Assembly: GCF_000499845.2 (NCBI RefSeq)
Contig: NC_023759.2
Coordinates: forward strand, 21,906,716 to 21,970,715
DNA length: 64,000 nucleotides
Source of the DNA: Phaseolus vulgaris
Taxonomy: Eukaryota; Streptophyta; Magnoliopsida; Fabales; Fabaceae
Reading direction: 5' to 3'
Shown: positions 1 to 9,832 of the stretch, in pieces
Layout: each line of letters opens with the position of its first letter
Numbering within the stretch: position 1 is the stretch's first letter
Notes under the pieces: model-generated
Database searches by the model: none
Told to the model about the DNA's origin: nothing
Seen by the model: only the letters and a program-made list of their open reading frames with translations
Position numbers and translations under genes: made by a program

Positions 1-715
1 GGCAATGTCGTCATCATGCCTCCTAGCGAAGGCACGATGATCATAGGAACACGAATCCCCTTTGTGTTCCCTTATGGCCCTGGTAGAAAGCAAGCATGAG
101 CACTCGTCAAGGAGCTCGCGCGAGGCCCATGCATACAGGTCCTTGGGGCTAACCCTAGGGGGAGGAACATGGGAAGACATGTCGCTACAAGAGGGGAGCA
201 AAGAGCTGGGAGTTCAAAGGAGAATGGCGCGTTAGGAATACGGGAGGTAAAGCGCCAACTAGGAGGAATGTAGAAGGAACTCTTTGTGTAGCGGTGCAGG
301 AGGGTGCGAAACACAGGGATGATGAACGCAGGTATAAGATTCTGAAGATCTAAATATTGCAGTTAGAGCGCCAAGCGACGCAAATGGGAGCACCGTGCGA
401 TTGAGCCACGTGTCAGATGATGGAGGACGATCCTGACGCCACTGGTTAGCATTCAGAAAACGTCGCGTCGACAGAATGCCCAAGGGTACGATGCGCCGCC
501 GGGGACGGGAGCATCTAATCAGAAGCTCAGAAAATGTCAGGATCAAGTCAAGTCAGGGAACGTCCCATCAGCCATACGGGAAATGCCACATGGATGTCGC
601 GGGCGAGACCTTGAGCCCTCCGCTACCCCCAGGCGTTGACCAAAATCGAAGTAAAAGTCGACGCCAAGGCCAAAGTCAACAGGTTGATCGCACCAGGCAT
701 CGCCGAGACACTGAA

Positions 716-807
716 GGCGTCACCAGTATAAGACGCAGAAGGCGTCGCCAGTAGAAGACGCCGAAGGCGCCGCCGGTAGGAGACGCCGAGGGCGTCGCCA
801 GTATAAG
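716..807 (+). repeat. 25-bp GC-rich tandem repeat, about 3.7 copies
   Basis: Units begin with GGCGTCRCCAGTA or GGCGCCGCCGGTA and repeat every 25 bp. They lie in the partial LTR of element Z. Similar but irregular GGCGTCGCC units occur in the A LTR at about 4735-4860. Confidence 0.75.
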
Positions 808-830
808 TTATCAGCGGCGTCGCCTCCCCC

Positions 831-1000
831 ATACCCACAGGTAGGAAAGACTGTGGAGGGAGACGAGATCGCCAAAAGACGAGTGAACCACCGGTAAGGT
901 CGCTCCCTGATACCCACGGGTAGGAAAGACTGTGGAGGGAGACGAGATCGCCAAAAGACGAGTGAACCACCGGTAAGGTCGCTCCCCGATACCCAAGGGA
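831..1000 (+). repeat. 79-bp tandem repeat in the Z LTR
   Basis: ATACCCA...GGTAGGAAAGAC...GAGATCGCCAAAAGACG is repeated with starts at 831, 910 and 989 (spacing 79 and 79). The first two units are nearly identical and the third is partial and runs into unique LTR sequence. The A LTR has only one such unit (about 4898), so the duplication is specific to this copy. Overlapping minus-strand open frames are repeat artefacts. Confidence 0.8.
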
Positions 1001-1635
1001 AGGAAAGACCATGGAGGGAACAACCCCCTGGGGGGGCTTCGAGCCTTCCCGGTGCTCGGTGTTTCTAGACACCCTGAGGATGATACGGCGCTGCTGTAGC
1101 AGACCTCTCCTCCGGTGTAGGCGCCAAGCACCAAGAATTAAGCGACAGATCGCCTGGATGCTTAAGACACTTCGTGGACGATACGGCGCTGATTAGACAG
1201 GCCTCTCCATGGGCGTGGGCATTGAAGCGCGACCTTGTCCCAAGTATTTAAGACACAGAGCAGGTCTCGACCTTTGCGTTCGCAGCGATGGCGGAGCGGC
1301 CAGCGCCTTCACGAGGCAGAGGCCTCATATATACGAAGGCTGAGCAGGTTTGAGGTGCACGTTAGAAGTGAGGTACCGGGTGCACAGGACCGCCCAACAC
1401 AGCGAAGGAAACGGGTAAAAATACAGGCAAAGCAGTTGAAGTACACAAAAATGAAGAACGAAGGTAAGAATATCATGCAACCAGAACTCGATACCTCAGA
1501 AGTATAAAATTGTCATACAAAACCCATGGCTCCGACAAAGGTGCACATAGTTCAAAGGGTTTACAAATTTATCGGAGATTGGCAAGAATAAATATAAAGC
1601 GCAAAAAGTAAAGGTGGCAGTTGAGAGTCAGCGTT

Positions 1636-3915
1636 TCAATCATCCAACTCAAGGGGCACGACGCGCCCATCAACGACATGGTGGGTGGAATCGCAGTTAG
1701 AAACGTTGATCCCCGGATTCTTGCAGACGGCCTGGGCCAGAGCCTCCTTGAATCACTCCTCGAAGGTGCCGGCCATGTCATCGATGAGCGCCTTCTTGGC
1801 CTTCTCCAACTCCTCGATGGTAGAGTCACCGGAAGCCACCTGCTTCTCCAGAGCCTCCTTCTCCACTCGGAGCCGGCTGACCTCGATCTGCAGTTTGTCA
1901 TGGTCAACCTGGAGAAGGTCCAATGTCTTGGCCTAGGTAGCCATCTCCTCCTCCATCCACTCCAGATTTTCAGCCTGTCCAAAGCATTGATCCTCCAAGT
2001 CTTTCTGAAGCTCTTCGGAGGCCTCGGCCATGTCCTGGAGGTCCGTTATTTGAACCTGGAGAGAGACTTCCCGAACGTAGAAGTCAGCCTGAAACTCCAT
2101 CGCCTCACCCAGCTGCCTTTCAGCCTCCTCTTTGGCCTCTTGCGCCAAATTCAGAGAGGCTTGGTAGGCCTCATTTTGGCGTCCCAGAGCTTTCTTCTCC
2201 TCCTCCAGAGCGGCCACTCTTGCTTCCAGGGCCTGGAGGGCTTGTGTGTTTAAGTTTGCGTTCCTAGCTTGGGCGCGCCAATCAAGGGCCACGGCCAAGA
2301 AGGCCCCCAAGTAGAAGGGCATTCCTTCTTTCCTGTCGGAGCCTTCTGGCATTAATCCCCCGTTGAAGCCTCTCATCAGATGCATGATTGGGGGAGGAAT
2401 AGCAATAAGATCGGGGGCGGCAGAAATGGAGGCAGGATCAGCGGAGACCTCTGCTAGTGGTGGAGGCGGAGCGGACTCGGCCCCTTCACCTTTTTCCTCT
2501 TGGACTATTGTGGGAGGGGGAGAGGTAGCACTAGGGGGGTTGTCCCTGAAGGAATCCCCTCCCTGGGGTGATGCTGCTGGTAGGGTGGGAACCCTCGCAG
2601 CCTTTCTCCTCTTGAGGGATACTCCACCATCAGAGTCCTCATCATCGGAGAGGATCTCCAACACCCTTTTCCCTTTGTCCCGGGGGGCTGAAGCAGGTGA
2701 TGAAGCCACAGCCAGTGGGACTGCGGCGATGGGCGGAGGTGAGCTGGGTGTTTGAAGTGCTTGGGGGCTACGTGGGGGTGGTGAAGATGGGCCTAGTGAA
2801 GTTTCGGTGGTGGTTGGTGTTGGTGAGGGCAAGGATAGTGAGAGGTTTGGGTCAGCAAAGGGGGCGGAGGAGGCGCCAGCCTTGGTGGCACGAGCAGCCT
2901 TCAGTGCTTTCGCCAAGACCATCCTCTTGGAAGAATCCATAACTGATCCTACATTCAGACAAACCAAAGAACAGAAGTTAAGGCCAATGCAGTTATATAA
3001 ATCCACAAAGCACGCAGATAAACGAAACAAAAGGACACTTAGCAACGAGGGAAACAGGTGGAGGAGGCCAACAGAACAAGCATGATGCAGTAAAACACAG
3101 ATAAGAAAGGGCAACAAGAAATGAGCCTCCCTACCAAAATAGGTGGACAGGGTGTGGGCGTTGTATTCACACGCTATGAGCTTCAGCGTGTCGAAAACGA
3201 TCCCCAGGCCAGCCAAGACCTTGCATCCCCCCCTATCAGCAGAGGACAGCTCATCCAAGGCCTTAGGCTTGAGCAGCTTGGGATGCTCTGTCCAGTATAG
3301 TGGGAAGCCGTCGAAGGCTGTGGGGTCCTGTTTGGCGCAGCACACCCTGAAGAATTTTCCCTTCCAGCCTTTATACGAGTTCTGGAAGAGGGAAAGGTGG
3401 ATCCTGCCAGCGATCCTGGAAAAGCTCACCCAGAGGCTTTTCCCTTGCTTCTTCACCTCAAAGAAATGTAGAAAGACATCCACAGAAGGGAGGACGCCTA
3501 GATATCCACAAAGAATCTGAAAGGCCCGAACAAAGGCCCAACTATTGGGATGTAGCTGGGCAGGGGCCGTGTTAATCTCCGTGAGGAGTTCCCTCTCGAA
3601 GGGTGTGAACGGAAGGCGTACACCAACGCGTTTGAACACAGTTTGATACATGAAGAAAAAGGGGGTCCCACTCCTGGGTCTGTCATCCACACAAACAGGT
3701 TCCCCTGGCCTGCCGGGGCGGACGGAAATGTAGGCATCGTGGGTGCGGCAGAAGGCATTGAAGTTGTATAAATGGGGGTCACCCTGATGGTACTCCAAGT
3801 CCTGAAAGGTCGTCAGGGTGGTGCATTTGTTTAGAAGATCGTCAGGGGCCCATTTATAGAGGGCCTTGTAGTCGGTCTTGTGGGGAGAACTGGACCTTGG
3901 TTTCAGGCGCACCAT
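1636..3915 (-). pseudogene. Antisense gene of element A (gypsy-type transposon domain plus coiled coil), two in-frame stops
   Basis: Two exons on the strand opposite gag-pol. Exon 1 is 3135-3915 (ATG at 3913-3915), the intron 2949-3134 (186 bp, donor TTTTG|GTAGGG, acceptor TGAATGTAG|GATCAG, phase 1), and exon 2 1636-2948; the joined length is 698 codons. N-terminal residues about 80-260 contain PFTPFERELLTE, QLHPNSWAFVRAF and SVDVFLHFFE, shared with the gene in element B and, from memory of the family, with the plant 'putative gypsy type transposon' (Transposase_28-like) domain. Then come a Pro/Ser-rich linker with a basic KRRK patch, an acidic run, and a long Glu/Ala/Leu coiled coil. The tail is VVDGRVVP. 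In-frame stops at 1933-1935 (TAG) and 1753-1755 (TGA) truncate the coiled coil, so this copy is probably dead. Function unknown. Confidence 0.75.
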
Positions 3916-4643
3916 GATGCGGATAAATAGCTGGAGAAAGAAGAAAGGAAAAGGGTTTTAACAAGCGATGCCAAGGCAGAAAGGGGAACAAAACCCTAGA
4001 AAATGCCACCCACGCGAAGAAACCCAGAAAGGGGAGAAGAGAGTGGAGAAGAACGGAGGAGCGAAAGAATACAGAAATGCAGAAACATAAACAGTCCCAG
4101 GCAGTTCAATACACAGCGATGCAACGCGATGAAGAAGAAGAGTCATGGAGGTAGAAAAATCATACCTTTGAGTGTCGAAGTATGGAGGGAATGGAAGCGC
4201 GAAGGAGAGAGCGGGGATTGCAGAGAAAGAGCTCGAAGGAGATGAACAGTGCGGGAATGCAGAGAAAGTGGATGAAACAGTGGTTTTGAGCGCGGGGTTT
4301 TGGGTAACTTAAACGTTACATTTGCAACCCAAGAGGCGTTAATTGGGGACCGTGCGATTGAGCCGCGTGTCAAAGGATTAGGCGCTCAATGGAAGCGCAA
4401 GAGACTTTTGAGGCTGACCGCGTGATGAACCACGTGGCACGCGATTAAGCGTGGCCCCAAAAGGTGTTACCTTCCCCGCTTCAGAGGATGTCCAATCAGC
4501 CATTAAGAGCACCTCAATGGTTCAGAGAATGTCGCGTCAATAGTTTGGGGAGTGTCACGTCAGTAAGAATGACACGTCACCAAGCTGCCACGTGGATGGC
4601 GTGGACGAGGCCTTAGTCTTTTCGCTGAAGACAAGTCATCAGC

Positions 4644-4661
4644 TTAAGACTGTGGGGCTTG
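4644..4661 (+). other. Polypurine tract of element A
   Basis: TTAAGACTGTGGGGCTTG immediately precedes the LTR start TGTACCG. The same tract occurs in element B (19897-19914), so it is a likely plus-strand priming site. Confidence 0.7.
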
Positions 4662-5840
4662 TGTACCGTCCCGTACCCGGGCGTTGACAAGTCAAGGTCA
4701 AAGCCAACGTCGGGGTCAAAGTAAACATAAGGTGTCGCCTAGGTGAGGCGACGCCAAGTGCAAGCGTCGCCATGGCGGGGCGTCGCCAAGAGGAAGCGTC
4801 GCCAAGATGAGACATCGCCCAGAGTAGGCGTCGCCTAGGTAGGGCGTCGCCCAGGTAAAATGTCACAAAAGCAAGGCAACCACAGCGTCGCTCCCCGATA
4901 CCCATGGGTAGGAAAGACCATGGAGGGAGTGACGCCGTGGGAATGCCTCAAACCCCGATAACCCGGGGTAGCAATAAAGAGAAGAGAAAGGTGGCTTCAA
5001 GGCCATAGTAATAGCGCCAGTGGAGAGCTGACTCGTGAAGTGCCCATGCCGCCCTAGAGACGCCCTTGGGATAGTTACGACTCATGAGAAGGGTCACGCC
5101 CGGGGGCAGCCAGGTGCAGGGTACGAGAGGAAGGTAGATACGCTCTCGAAGTGAGTGACTAGAGGTTTGGGGGCATGAGTTGGCATCCAAAAAGTCACCC
5201 CTTGGCAGATGCAATCCCAGGTAAGAGGACTCACATGAGGAAATACCCCCAAGTGGGGTCACGGTGTTGTGAGGCCCTCCACGTGTAATAGCAGCCAAGT
5301 CAGAATAGAAACGTCAATTTGTCAGGTACAAGGTAATTAAAGCTATTAAAGTTTACGTTTCGAGCGTTTAAGGTACTATAAATGCTCCAAGCGGTTTAAA
5401 CGTCTTAAAGGCGCTGAATGTTTTATAATTAAATGCGCTTTAAGACGCTTTAAATGCTAGAGTAGTTTAAATAGTGTTTTGAATGTTGGAAACGGGGTTG
5501 GAACTTTTGGCAGACTTTCCTAGAACACACTCTAGTTGCTTGCTCGAGTCAAGAGGCTACGCACAAGGGACTAGGGAGAGAGGTTGTTTGCCAGGAGGAG
5601 AAAATAGACACTAGACACAGTTTCGTTTACCACCTTCAGAGTGCCATTCACGGTGCTCCGATACGGAGGTGTAGAGTTTTGGTGTTTCTTGCTAGCTGAC
5701 TTGAGCGTCGGAGTGCAAACGGCCGCTTGGGCGCCCTTTTGTCCTTCTTTGCAGGAATCCACAGGTAACCAGTGGGAAGGAGTCCCTAGCTGACGGGTGA
5801 GGTTGCACACTAAGACGTCCCAGGTCAACCGGCCGGAACA
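4662..5840 (+). repeat. 3' LTR of element A (1179 bp)
   Basis: Starts TGTACCG and ends CCGGAACA. The 5' third is rich in GGCGTCGCC motifs (4735-4860). Near the 3' end it has the box shared by the Tat LTRs in this window: GACTTGAGCGTCGGAGTGC, then CGGCCGC and GGGCGCC (about 5698-5736). Copia interior starts directly at 5841. Confidence 0.75.
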
Positions 5841-6681
5841 AGAGAATAGAGATAAGGAAGGTTTTATCCTTTGTGATGTTCCTTCAATGAGCCTTATGCT
5901 TTTAATCAAGAAGCCTCTTTTGACCATTGAGAGCCTTTGGACAGATACAGAACATTGATTCAGCTTCAATGTTAAACTTTTTCTTCCAAGAACTTGATCA
6001 GATGACTCAGTCCCTCCTATTTCTTTAGATTTCCTGCATAAACATGAATTCAAGCGCCAAGGTTTGGTCCCCTTACAAATGTGGGTCCATTTGGTTTCTT
6101 TTTCTCTTTTGAAACCTCACAACCTTTAGGAATCCATTCCATGAAGCCTCTGGGAACTGAAAAATTTCTTATTTTGCAGAATCTAACCGAATAGCCCTTT
6201 TTCATGCAATAAAAGCATGTAACAACCGGTTGTTTCGACTTAACAATCGGTTGTTTTCCTAGCTTTCTTGAAAAAAAAAATTGAAAACTTATCTTGTTTG
6301 TTTTGTGGATTAAAACCTAAACCAGCCTTTCCAAAAACACAGTTTTGAGATGCCAAGACATTCTCAAAGTTGGATTTTCCTTTAGAAAGTTTATCCACAG
6401 TACTTACAAGATAATGCACTTTCTTTTCAAGGTTTTCACAATTTTCACAAATGAGAGTGTCACACTTGCAAGAAAAGTTTTTGAAATGTGTTTCAAAAAA
6501 TTTAAAATCCCTTTTTGATTTTTCCAGCTCTTCTTCAAGTGCCTTCACTCTCTTTTCAAGCCAGCTGTTAAGATCTTTCAATCGATTTTTGAAAGAACCA
6601 ATCGATTAGCTTCATCATGTGTTTCTTGAAAAGCTTCAAGCAATTCACTATAATTTTGTTCATTTAAAAAAGCACATGAAC

Positions 6682-7120
6682 GCCGGTTGAAGCACATGAA
6701 GGTATCCAAAGATCAACATGATCGCCGGTTGATGAAGCGGCATTCACCATAGGTCAACATGATCGCGTTCGATGAAGCGGCGTTCTCCATATGTGTGTAG
6801 TCGGTGGTCGTCGAAGTAATGCAAAGGTCAACAAGATCGCCGGTCGAGGTAGCGGCGTTCTCCATATGTGTGTAGTCGCGTGGCGAGGTGAATGTAGGTG
6901 GCCTCGGTCCTGGAGTGTCGGTAAGTGAGTGTTGCTTTGAGGTAACCGTTGGTTATATTTTTGGGTATGGTTTTCTCACTTTAAGGTTGTTCTGCTCCAA
7001 CCATAAAGGAGAGCTTCTTCTGTGGATGATATAGGAAGTCCTCTTCTGGTTACTGTATATGGGTTGGGATACCCCTGAAGTATCCCTTTAATTTTATTTA
7101 TTCATTGCTGATCAAAAAAA
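6682..7120 (+). mobile_element. 5'-truncated LINE 3' fragment inserted in the Copia gag
   Basis: The insert ends GGGTTGGGATACCCCTGAAGTATCCC...TTGCTGATC plus poly(A), the same 3' end as the LINEs at 41361-48485 (minus) and about 51735-53110. It is flanked by a 16-bp duplication AAAAAAGCACATGAAC (6666-6681 and about 7121-7136), diagnostic of target-primed insertion. The gag reading continues correctly across it once it is removed. The inner part has three degenerate repeats of a GTCAACATGATCGCCGG...GAAGCGGC...CCATATGTG unit (about 6709-6880). Confidence 0.85.
7066..7086 (+). other. LINE 3'-terminal hairpin (copy 1)
   Basis: GGGATAC (7066-7072), loop CCCTGAA, GTATCCC (7080-7086): a perfect 7-bp stem about 30 bases before the poly(A). 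The stem is kept in the other copies while the loop differs. Confidence 0.7.
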
Positions 7121-8298
7121 AAAAAAGCACATGAACTTACCTCACATGAGCTACAAGATTCATCATCTCCTTCAGCAATCAAACATATGTTTGCTCTTTC
7201 TTCTTCACTTGATAATGAACTTGATGAGGATACTTCATTCTCATCCCAAGCTATGTAGGCTCTTTTTGTTTTGCCCTTCTTTTCCTTGTAACTAGACTTT
7301 TTCTCCTTGCCTTCTTTGTTTGGGCAATCTGCCTTTATGTGCCCTTGCTCACCACAACCAAAACAAGTATAGTTATTGGAATTAAGATCATTGGATATTT
7401 TGTTTCCATACCTTTCTTTGTTGTTGTCTTTGTTGCGGTTCCTTTTCAAGAATTTGCTAAACTTTCTTGATAGCAAACTAAGGTTCTCTTCATCACTATC
7501 ATCACTGGATTCTTGCTTGCCTTTGTGCTTGATAGCTTTCAAGACAATACTCCTTACATGCTTGTCTTCGCTTTCTTGAACATTGAGTCGATTCATCTCT
7601 AACTCATGTTCCCTAAGCTTGCCAAACAAAGAAGCCATACTCAATGATGTTAGATCTTTAGATTCAGATATTGTAGTTACCTTAGGTTGCCAAGATCTAT
7701 CAAGACATTTGAGAATCTTGATGTTTAGCTTTTCCTTTTCAAAAATCTTGTCAAGGCTCATGAGATGATTGATGATGTGTGTGAATCTTTTCTGGACTTC
7801 AGCAATTGTTTCACCCTTGAGCATTATGAACATGTCATACTCTTGGATTAGAGTATGCTTTCTAGCTCTCTTCACCTCATCGGTACCTTCATGAGTTACC
7901 TCCAAGGTGTCCCACATTTCTTTTTCTGATTTGCATTGAGAGACCCTGAAAAACTCATCTGAATGCAAGGCAGAGGTTATTATGTTTTTAGCAATGCAAT
8001 CAAATTTGGCCTTCTTGCTTTCAGAATCAGTCTATTGAGACCAAGGCTTTTAATGGAAGATCCATCTTTTTCAAATTTTGGGACAAAAGGGTCATTTTCA
8101 ATTGCATCCCAAATACCTTTGCCAAGTGATTCCACAAAGATTTTCATTCTGACTTTCCAAAATTGGTAGTTCAAACCACAAAACAGAGGTGGTCTGTTGA
8201 TTGAAGCACCTTCCCCAAAAGGTAGTCTACCAGCCATTAAAAAACAGTTTTAGGATCACTCTTGAATAAATTTCAAAAATCAAGCTTTTGATGCCAAT

Positions 8299-8546
8299 TG
8301 TTAGAATGTATGGCTTTAAACCAGAGGGGGGTGAATGGTTTAAATAGGGTTTTCGCAAACTTTTGAGTCTAGAATGAAAACACTTCGAGAATAACTTGAT
8401 TAAGAAATCAGTTTGCTAAAACACAAAGCAAATAAGCACAGCACCAGAAAAACAATCGGTTGTTTATACCAGTTCACAGATATAAAAACTGAATTTAAAG
8501 AGATTAAGGATAGAGAGAATGCACACAGAGGTTTATACTGGTAAAT
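8299..8546 (-). repeat. Copia 5' LTR, piece 1 (inner end)
   Basis: On the plus strand this starts TGTTAGAATG; the far end of the LTR at 23703 ends ATTCTAACA, giving matching inverted termini. The primer-binding-like site is adjacent at 8298 downwards. The text (GGCTTTAAACCAGAGGGGGGTGAATGG, then CAATCGGTTGTTTATACCAGTTCAC and TTTATACTGG) is paralleled by a related LTR at 40440-40690. Interrupted at about 8546 by a short-repeat element. Confidence 0.75.
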
Positions 8547-8756
8547 CAACATTACCTACGGATTACCCACAGAAAAAAAATTCGTATGTAATGTGGGCGT
8601 CGGTAATTTACCTACGGATAATGTGTCCTTGAGTAATACCCACTGACTCCAAGTCCGTAATGTTAGAAGCCAAGTCCATTGAGGAATGTCTATAGAAGCT
8701 TTAACCATTACACCACTTAAGTTTTGTTGTCATGTTATGATTATTATTATACTTAT
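8547..8756. mobile_element. Short-repeat DNA element, left part (split by element B)
   Basis: Contains several copies of TTACCTACGGAT and TACCCACAGA-like units, also present right of element B (21290-21604). It lies inside the Copia LTR. The left end is not clearly defined. CTTAT at 8752-8756 is the target duplication of element B. Confidence 0.55.
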
Positions 8757-9553
8757 TGTACCGCCCTGGTAGTCGGAAGTGATGACGTGGCATCCAGCTA
8801 CAGTACGGGCGTGTTGACAAGGCACCAGGTTGGCAGAAGGGAAGGAAGTCGGGGGGCTCGTGAAGTCGCCAGTTATTAAGTTGGCGTGTTCCGATCTCCA
8901 GCATACCAAAATCGGCGATCACCGGGTTAAAGATGAAGTCGCCAGATGTAAACTCAGGTGACCTAGTGATTGGAGATCGCCAGAGCAAGCACATCTCCAG
9001 AGATGAAGGTGGTGCAGATTATGAAGGCGGCCGGCGAGACCACAGGGAAGGTGTACGAAGGCACCCTAACTCGCCAATTCCAGTAGAGATCGCGCTCCCA
9101 AGTTAGCTATGCACTGGGCAGTACCATGCATAAGTAACTTAGCAAAATGAGAGAAGAAGCAGCGCCCAAGTCAAGGAGGCTCCAGATGAAGGCACGTGTA
9201 CGACTAGATGCGAGCCACGTGTCCAAGTCTGTAACTGCCAGGAGAGAGAAAGTAACCAGGTATATAAGAGTTCTCAACGAACTTTCTGAGGTACGCACGT
9301 TCAGATTCTACTCTTTACGCTTGCGAGTTCTAGAGCTTACTGTGAGAGAGAATTTGCACGGTTCCTGTTCTCTTAGTATTTGGTGATTCGGTCACTGACT
9401 TGGGCGTTGGAGTGCGATCGGCCGCAGCGGCGCCGTTCTATTCCTTTGCAGGTTCTTAAGGTGGATCTCGAAGAAGAACGGAGGTTTGAAGCGGTGCGCA
9501 CGTCGATCCTTTGACGAGGCAGTTTCCAGCGTTCCGGTCAACAAGTAGGACCA
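8757..9553 (+). repeat. 5' LTR of element B
   Basis: TGTACCGCCC...GTAGGACCA, 797 bp. It contains a TATA box, two CACGTGT motifs and the shared Tat box GACTTGGGCGTTGGAGTGCGATCGGCCGC-like segment (about 9397-9434). Its pair is 19915-20711. Confidence 0.95.
9192..9270 (+). promoter_or_regulatory. LTR promoter region of element B
   Basis: GGCACGTGTAC (about 9200) and GCCACGTGTCC (about 9214) are ACGTG-core (G-box/ABRE-like) motifs about 50-65 bp upstream of TATATAAGAG at 9261-9270. The same arrangement recurs in the 3' LTR (TATA at 20419-20428) and in the solo LTR at about 37550-37615. ACGTG cores often mediate bZIP/bHLH stress responses in plants; use here is inference. Confidence 0.6.
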
Positions 9554-9832
9554 TCAGGCGCCCACCGTGGGGCCGTGTAAAACTTGCTCCCATCCACAGC
9601 GGAGGTTTTCCTGCTGTTTACGCGTAATTTGTTCGGTGGAGTTGAGTTCTTTTGCTCGATTAGTTATCCGTGGGAAGAGTAGTGGTTTCTGGTGGAGTTG
9701 CAGGTTTCTTTGGAGGTTGCGGTGTTCTTGAATTTTCTTGCGAAGTTTCGCACAGTCTTTTCCGATTGATCGCTGAGTCAATCGTACCTGAAGTAAGTGT
9801 TGTTCGCTGCATTCTGTGATTCGCTGAGTTTC
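9554..9832 (+). other. Primer-binding region and leader of element B
   Basis: Directly after the 5' LTR comes TCAGGCGCCCACCGTGGGG. GGCGCCCACCGTGGGG is the segment usual next to Tat-type LTRs, but the expected TTGG start reads TCAG here. Which tRNA primes it I cannot determine. The rest is an untranslated leader up to the gag ATG. Confidence 0.5.

Larger units (their letters stand above)
1..1230 (+). mobile_element. Element Z: 3' end of a Tat-type Gypsy element with partial LTR
   Basis: Positions about 380-620 resemble the stretch just before the LTR of element A (about 4340-4610): both have CCGTGCGATTGAGCC followed by a CGTGTC box, and a later ATGCCACATGGATG/CTGCCACGTGGATGG-like stretch. From about 620 the sequence parallels the A LTR (GGCGTTGAC, GGCGTCGCC repeats, GATACCCA, GGTAGGAAAGAC, CATGGAGGG). 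The expected polypurine tract and TGTACC start are missing, so a small deletion probably removed them. No intact coding sequence is present; the minus-strand open frames here fall in the region that should lie upstream of the antisense gene. The right boundary with element A (about 1200-1450) is uncertain. Confidence 0.5.
1500..5840 (+). mobile_element. Element A: 3' part of a Tat-lineage Ty3/Gypsy retrotransposon
   Basis: In plus orientation this holds an antisense gene (1636-3915), its upstream region, a polypurine tract (4644-4661) and a complete LTR (4662-5840). The same order is seen in the complete element B. The pol half and 5' LTR lie outside the window or are lost. The sequence directly after the LTR is Copia interior, so A was probably inserted into the Copia; the 5-bp duplication cannot be tested because the left end is absent. 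Confidence 0.75.
6240..8237 (-). pseudogene. Copia gag polyprotein, frameshifted and interrupted by a LINE
   Basis: The start ATG is 8235-8237 (MAGRLPFGEG). The first 85 residues match the Copia gag N-terminus (FCGLNYQFWKVRM). The frame is lost near 8030-8040 and continues as NIITSALHSDEFFRVSQ and EMWDTLEVTHEGTDEVKRAR, the conserved UBN2-type Copia gag segment (7102-7968). A CCHC knuckle CFGCGEQGHIKADC lies at about 7325-7370, followed by a Lys-rich then Ser/Glu-rich stretch. The frame then runs into the inserted LINE and resumes at 6665 as a coiled-coil-like segment (to 6240). The nucleic-acid-binding capsid/nucleocapsid role is known for the family; this copy cannot make an intact product. 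Confidence 0.8.
5841..8298 (-). mobile_element. Ty1/Copia retrotransposon, interior (gag region), minus strand
   Basis: Interior of a Copia element reading right to left. Next to its LTR (starts 8299) is a primer-binding-like TTGGCATCAAAAGC, close to the usual Copia TGGTATCAGAGC. Gag follows (8237 to about 6050), with a LINE fragment at 6682-7120. Left of the gag the minus strand still reads a second zinc-knuckle-like CFYC...RFC near 6200 and sequence typical of the gag-pol junction to about 6060. Protease, integrase and RT are not in the window; the interior stops at the A LTR. Confidence 0.8.

Noticed and set aside
623..1134. Several overlapping open frames with repeated peptides on the minus strand
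   Set aside because: They come from the 25-bp and 79-bp tandem repeats in a GC-rich LTR; no domain and no start context.
2949..3134. A hydrophobic, membrane-like stretch in the middle of the long minus-strand frame 1933-3915
   Set aside because: It is the translation of the intron; GT-AG sites and the element B comparison show it is spliced out.
5571..6053. Minus-strand frame of 160 codons spanning the end of the A LTR and Copia interior
   Set aside because: Crosses the boundary between two elements, so it is a chance fusion frame.
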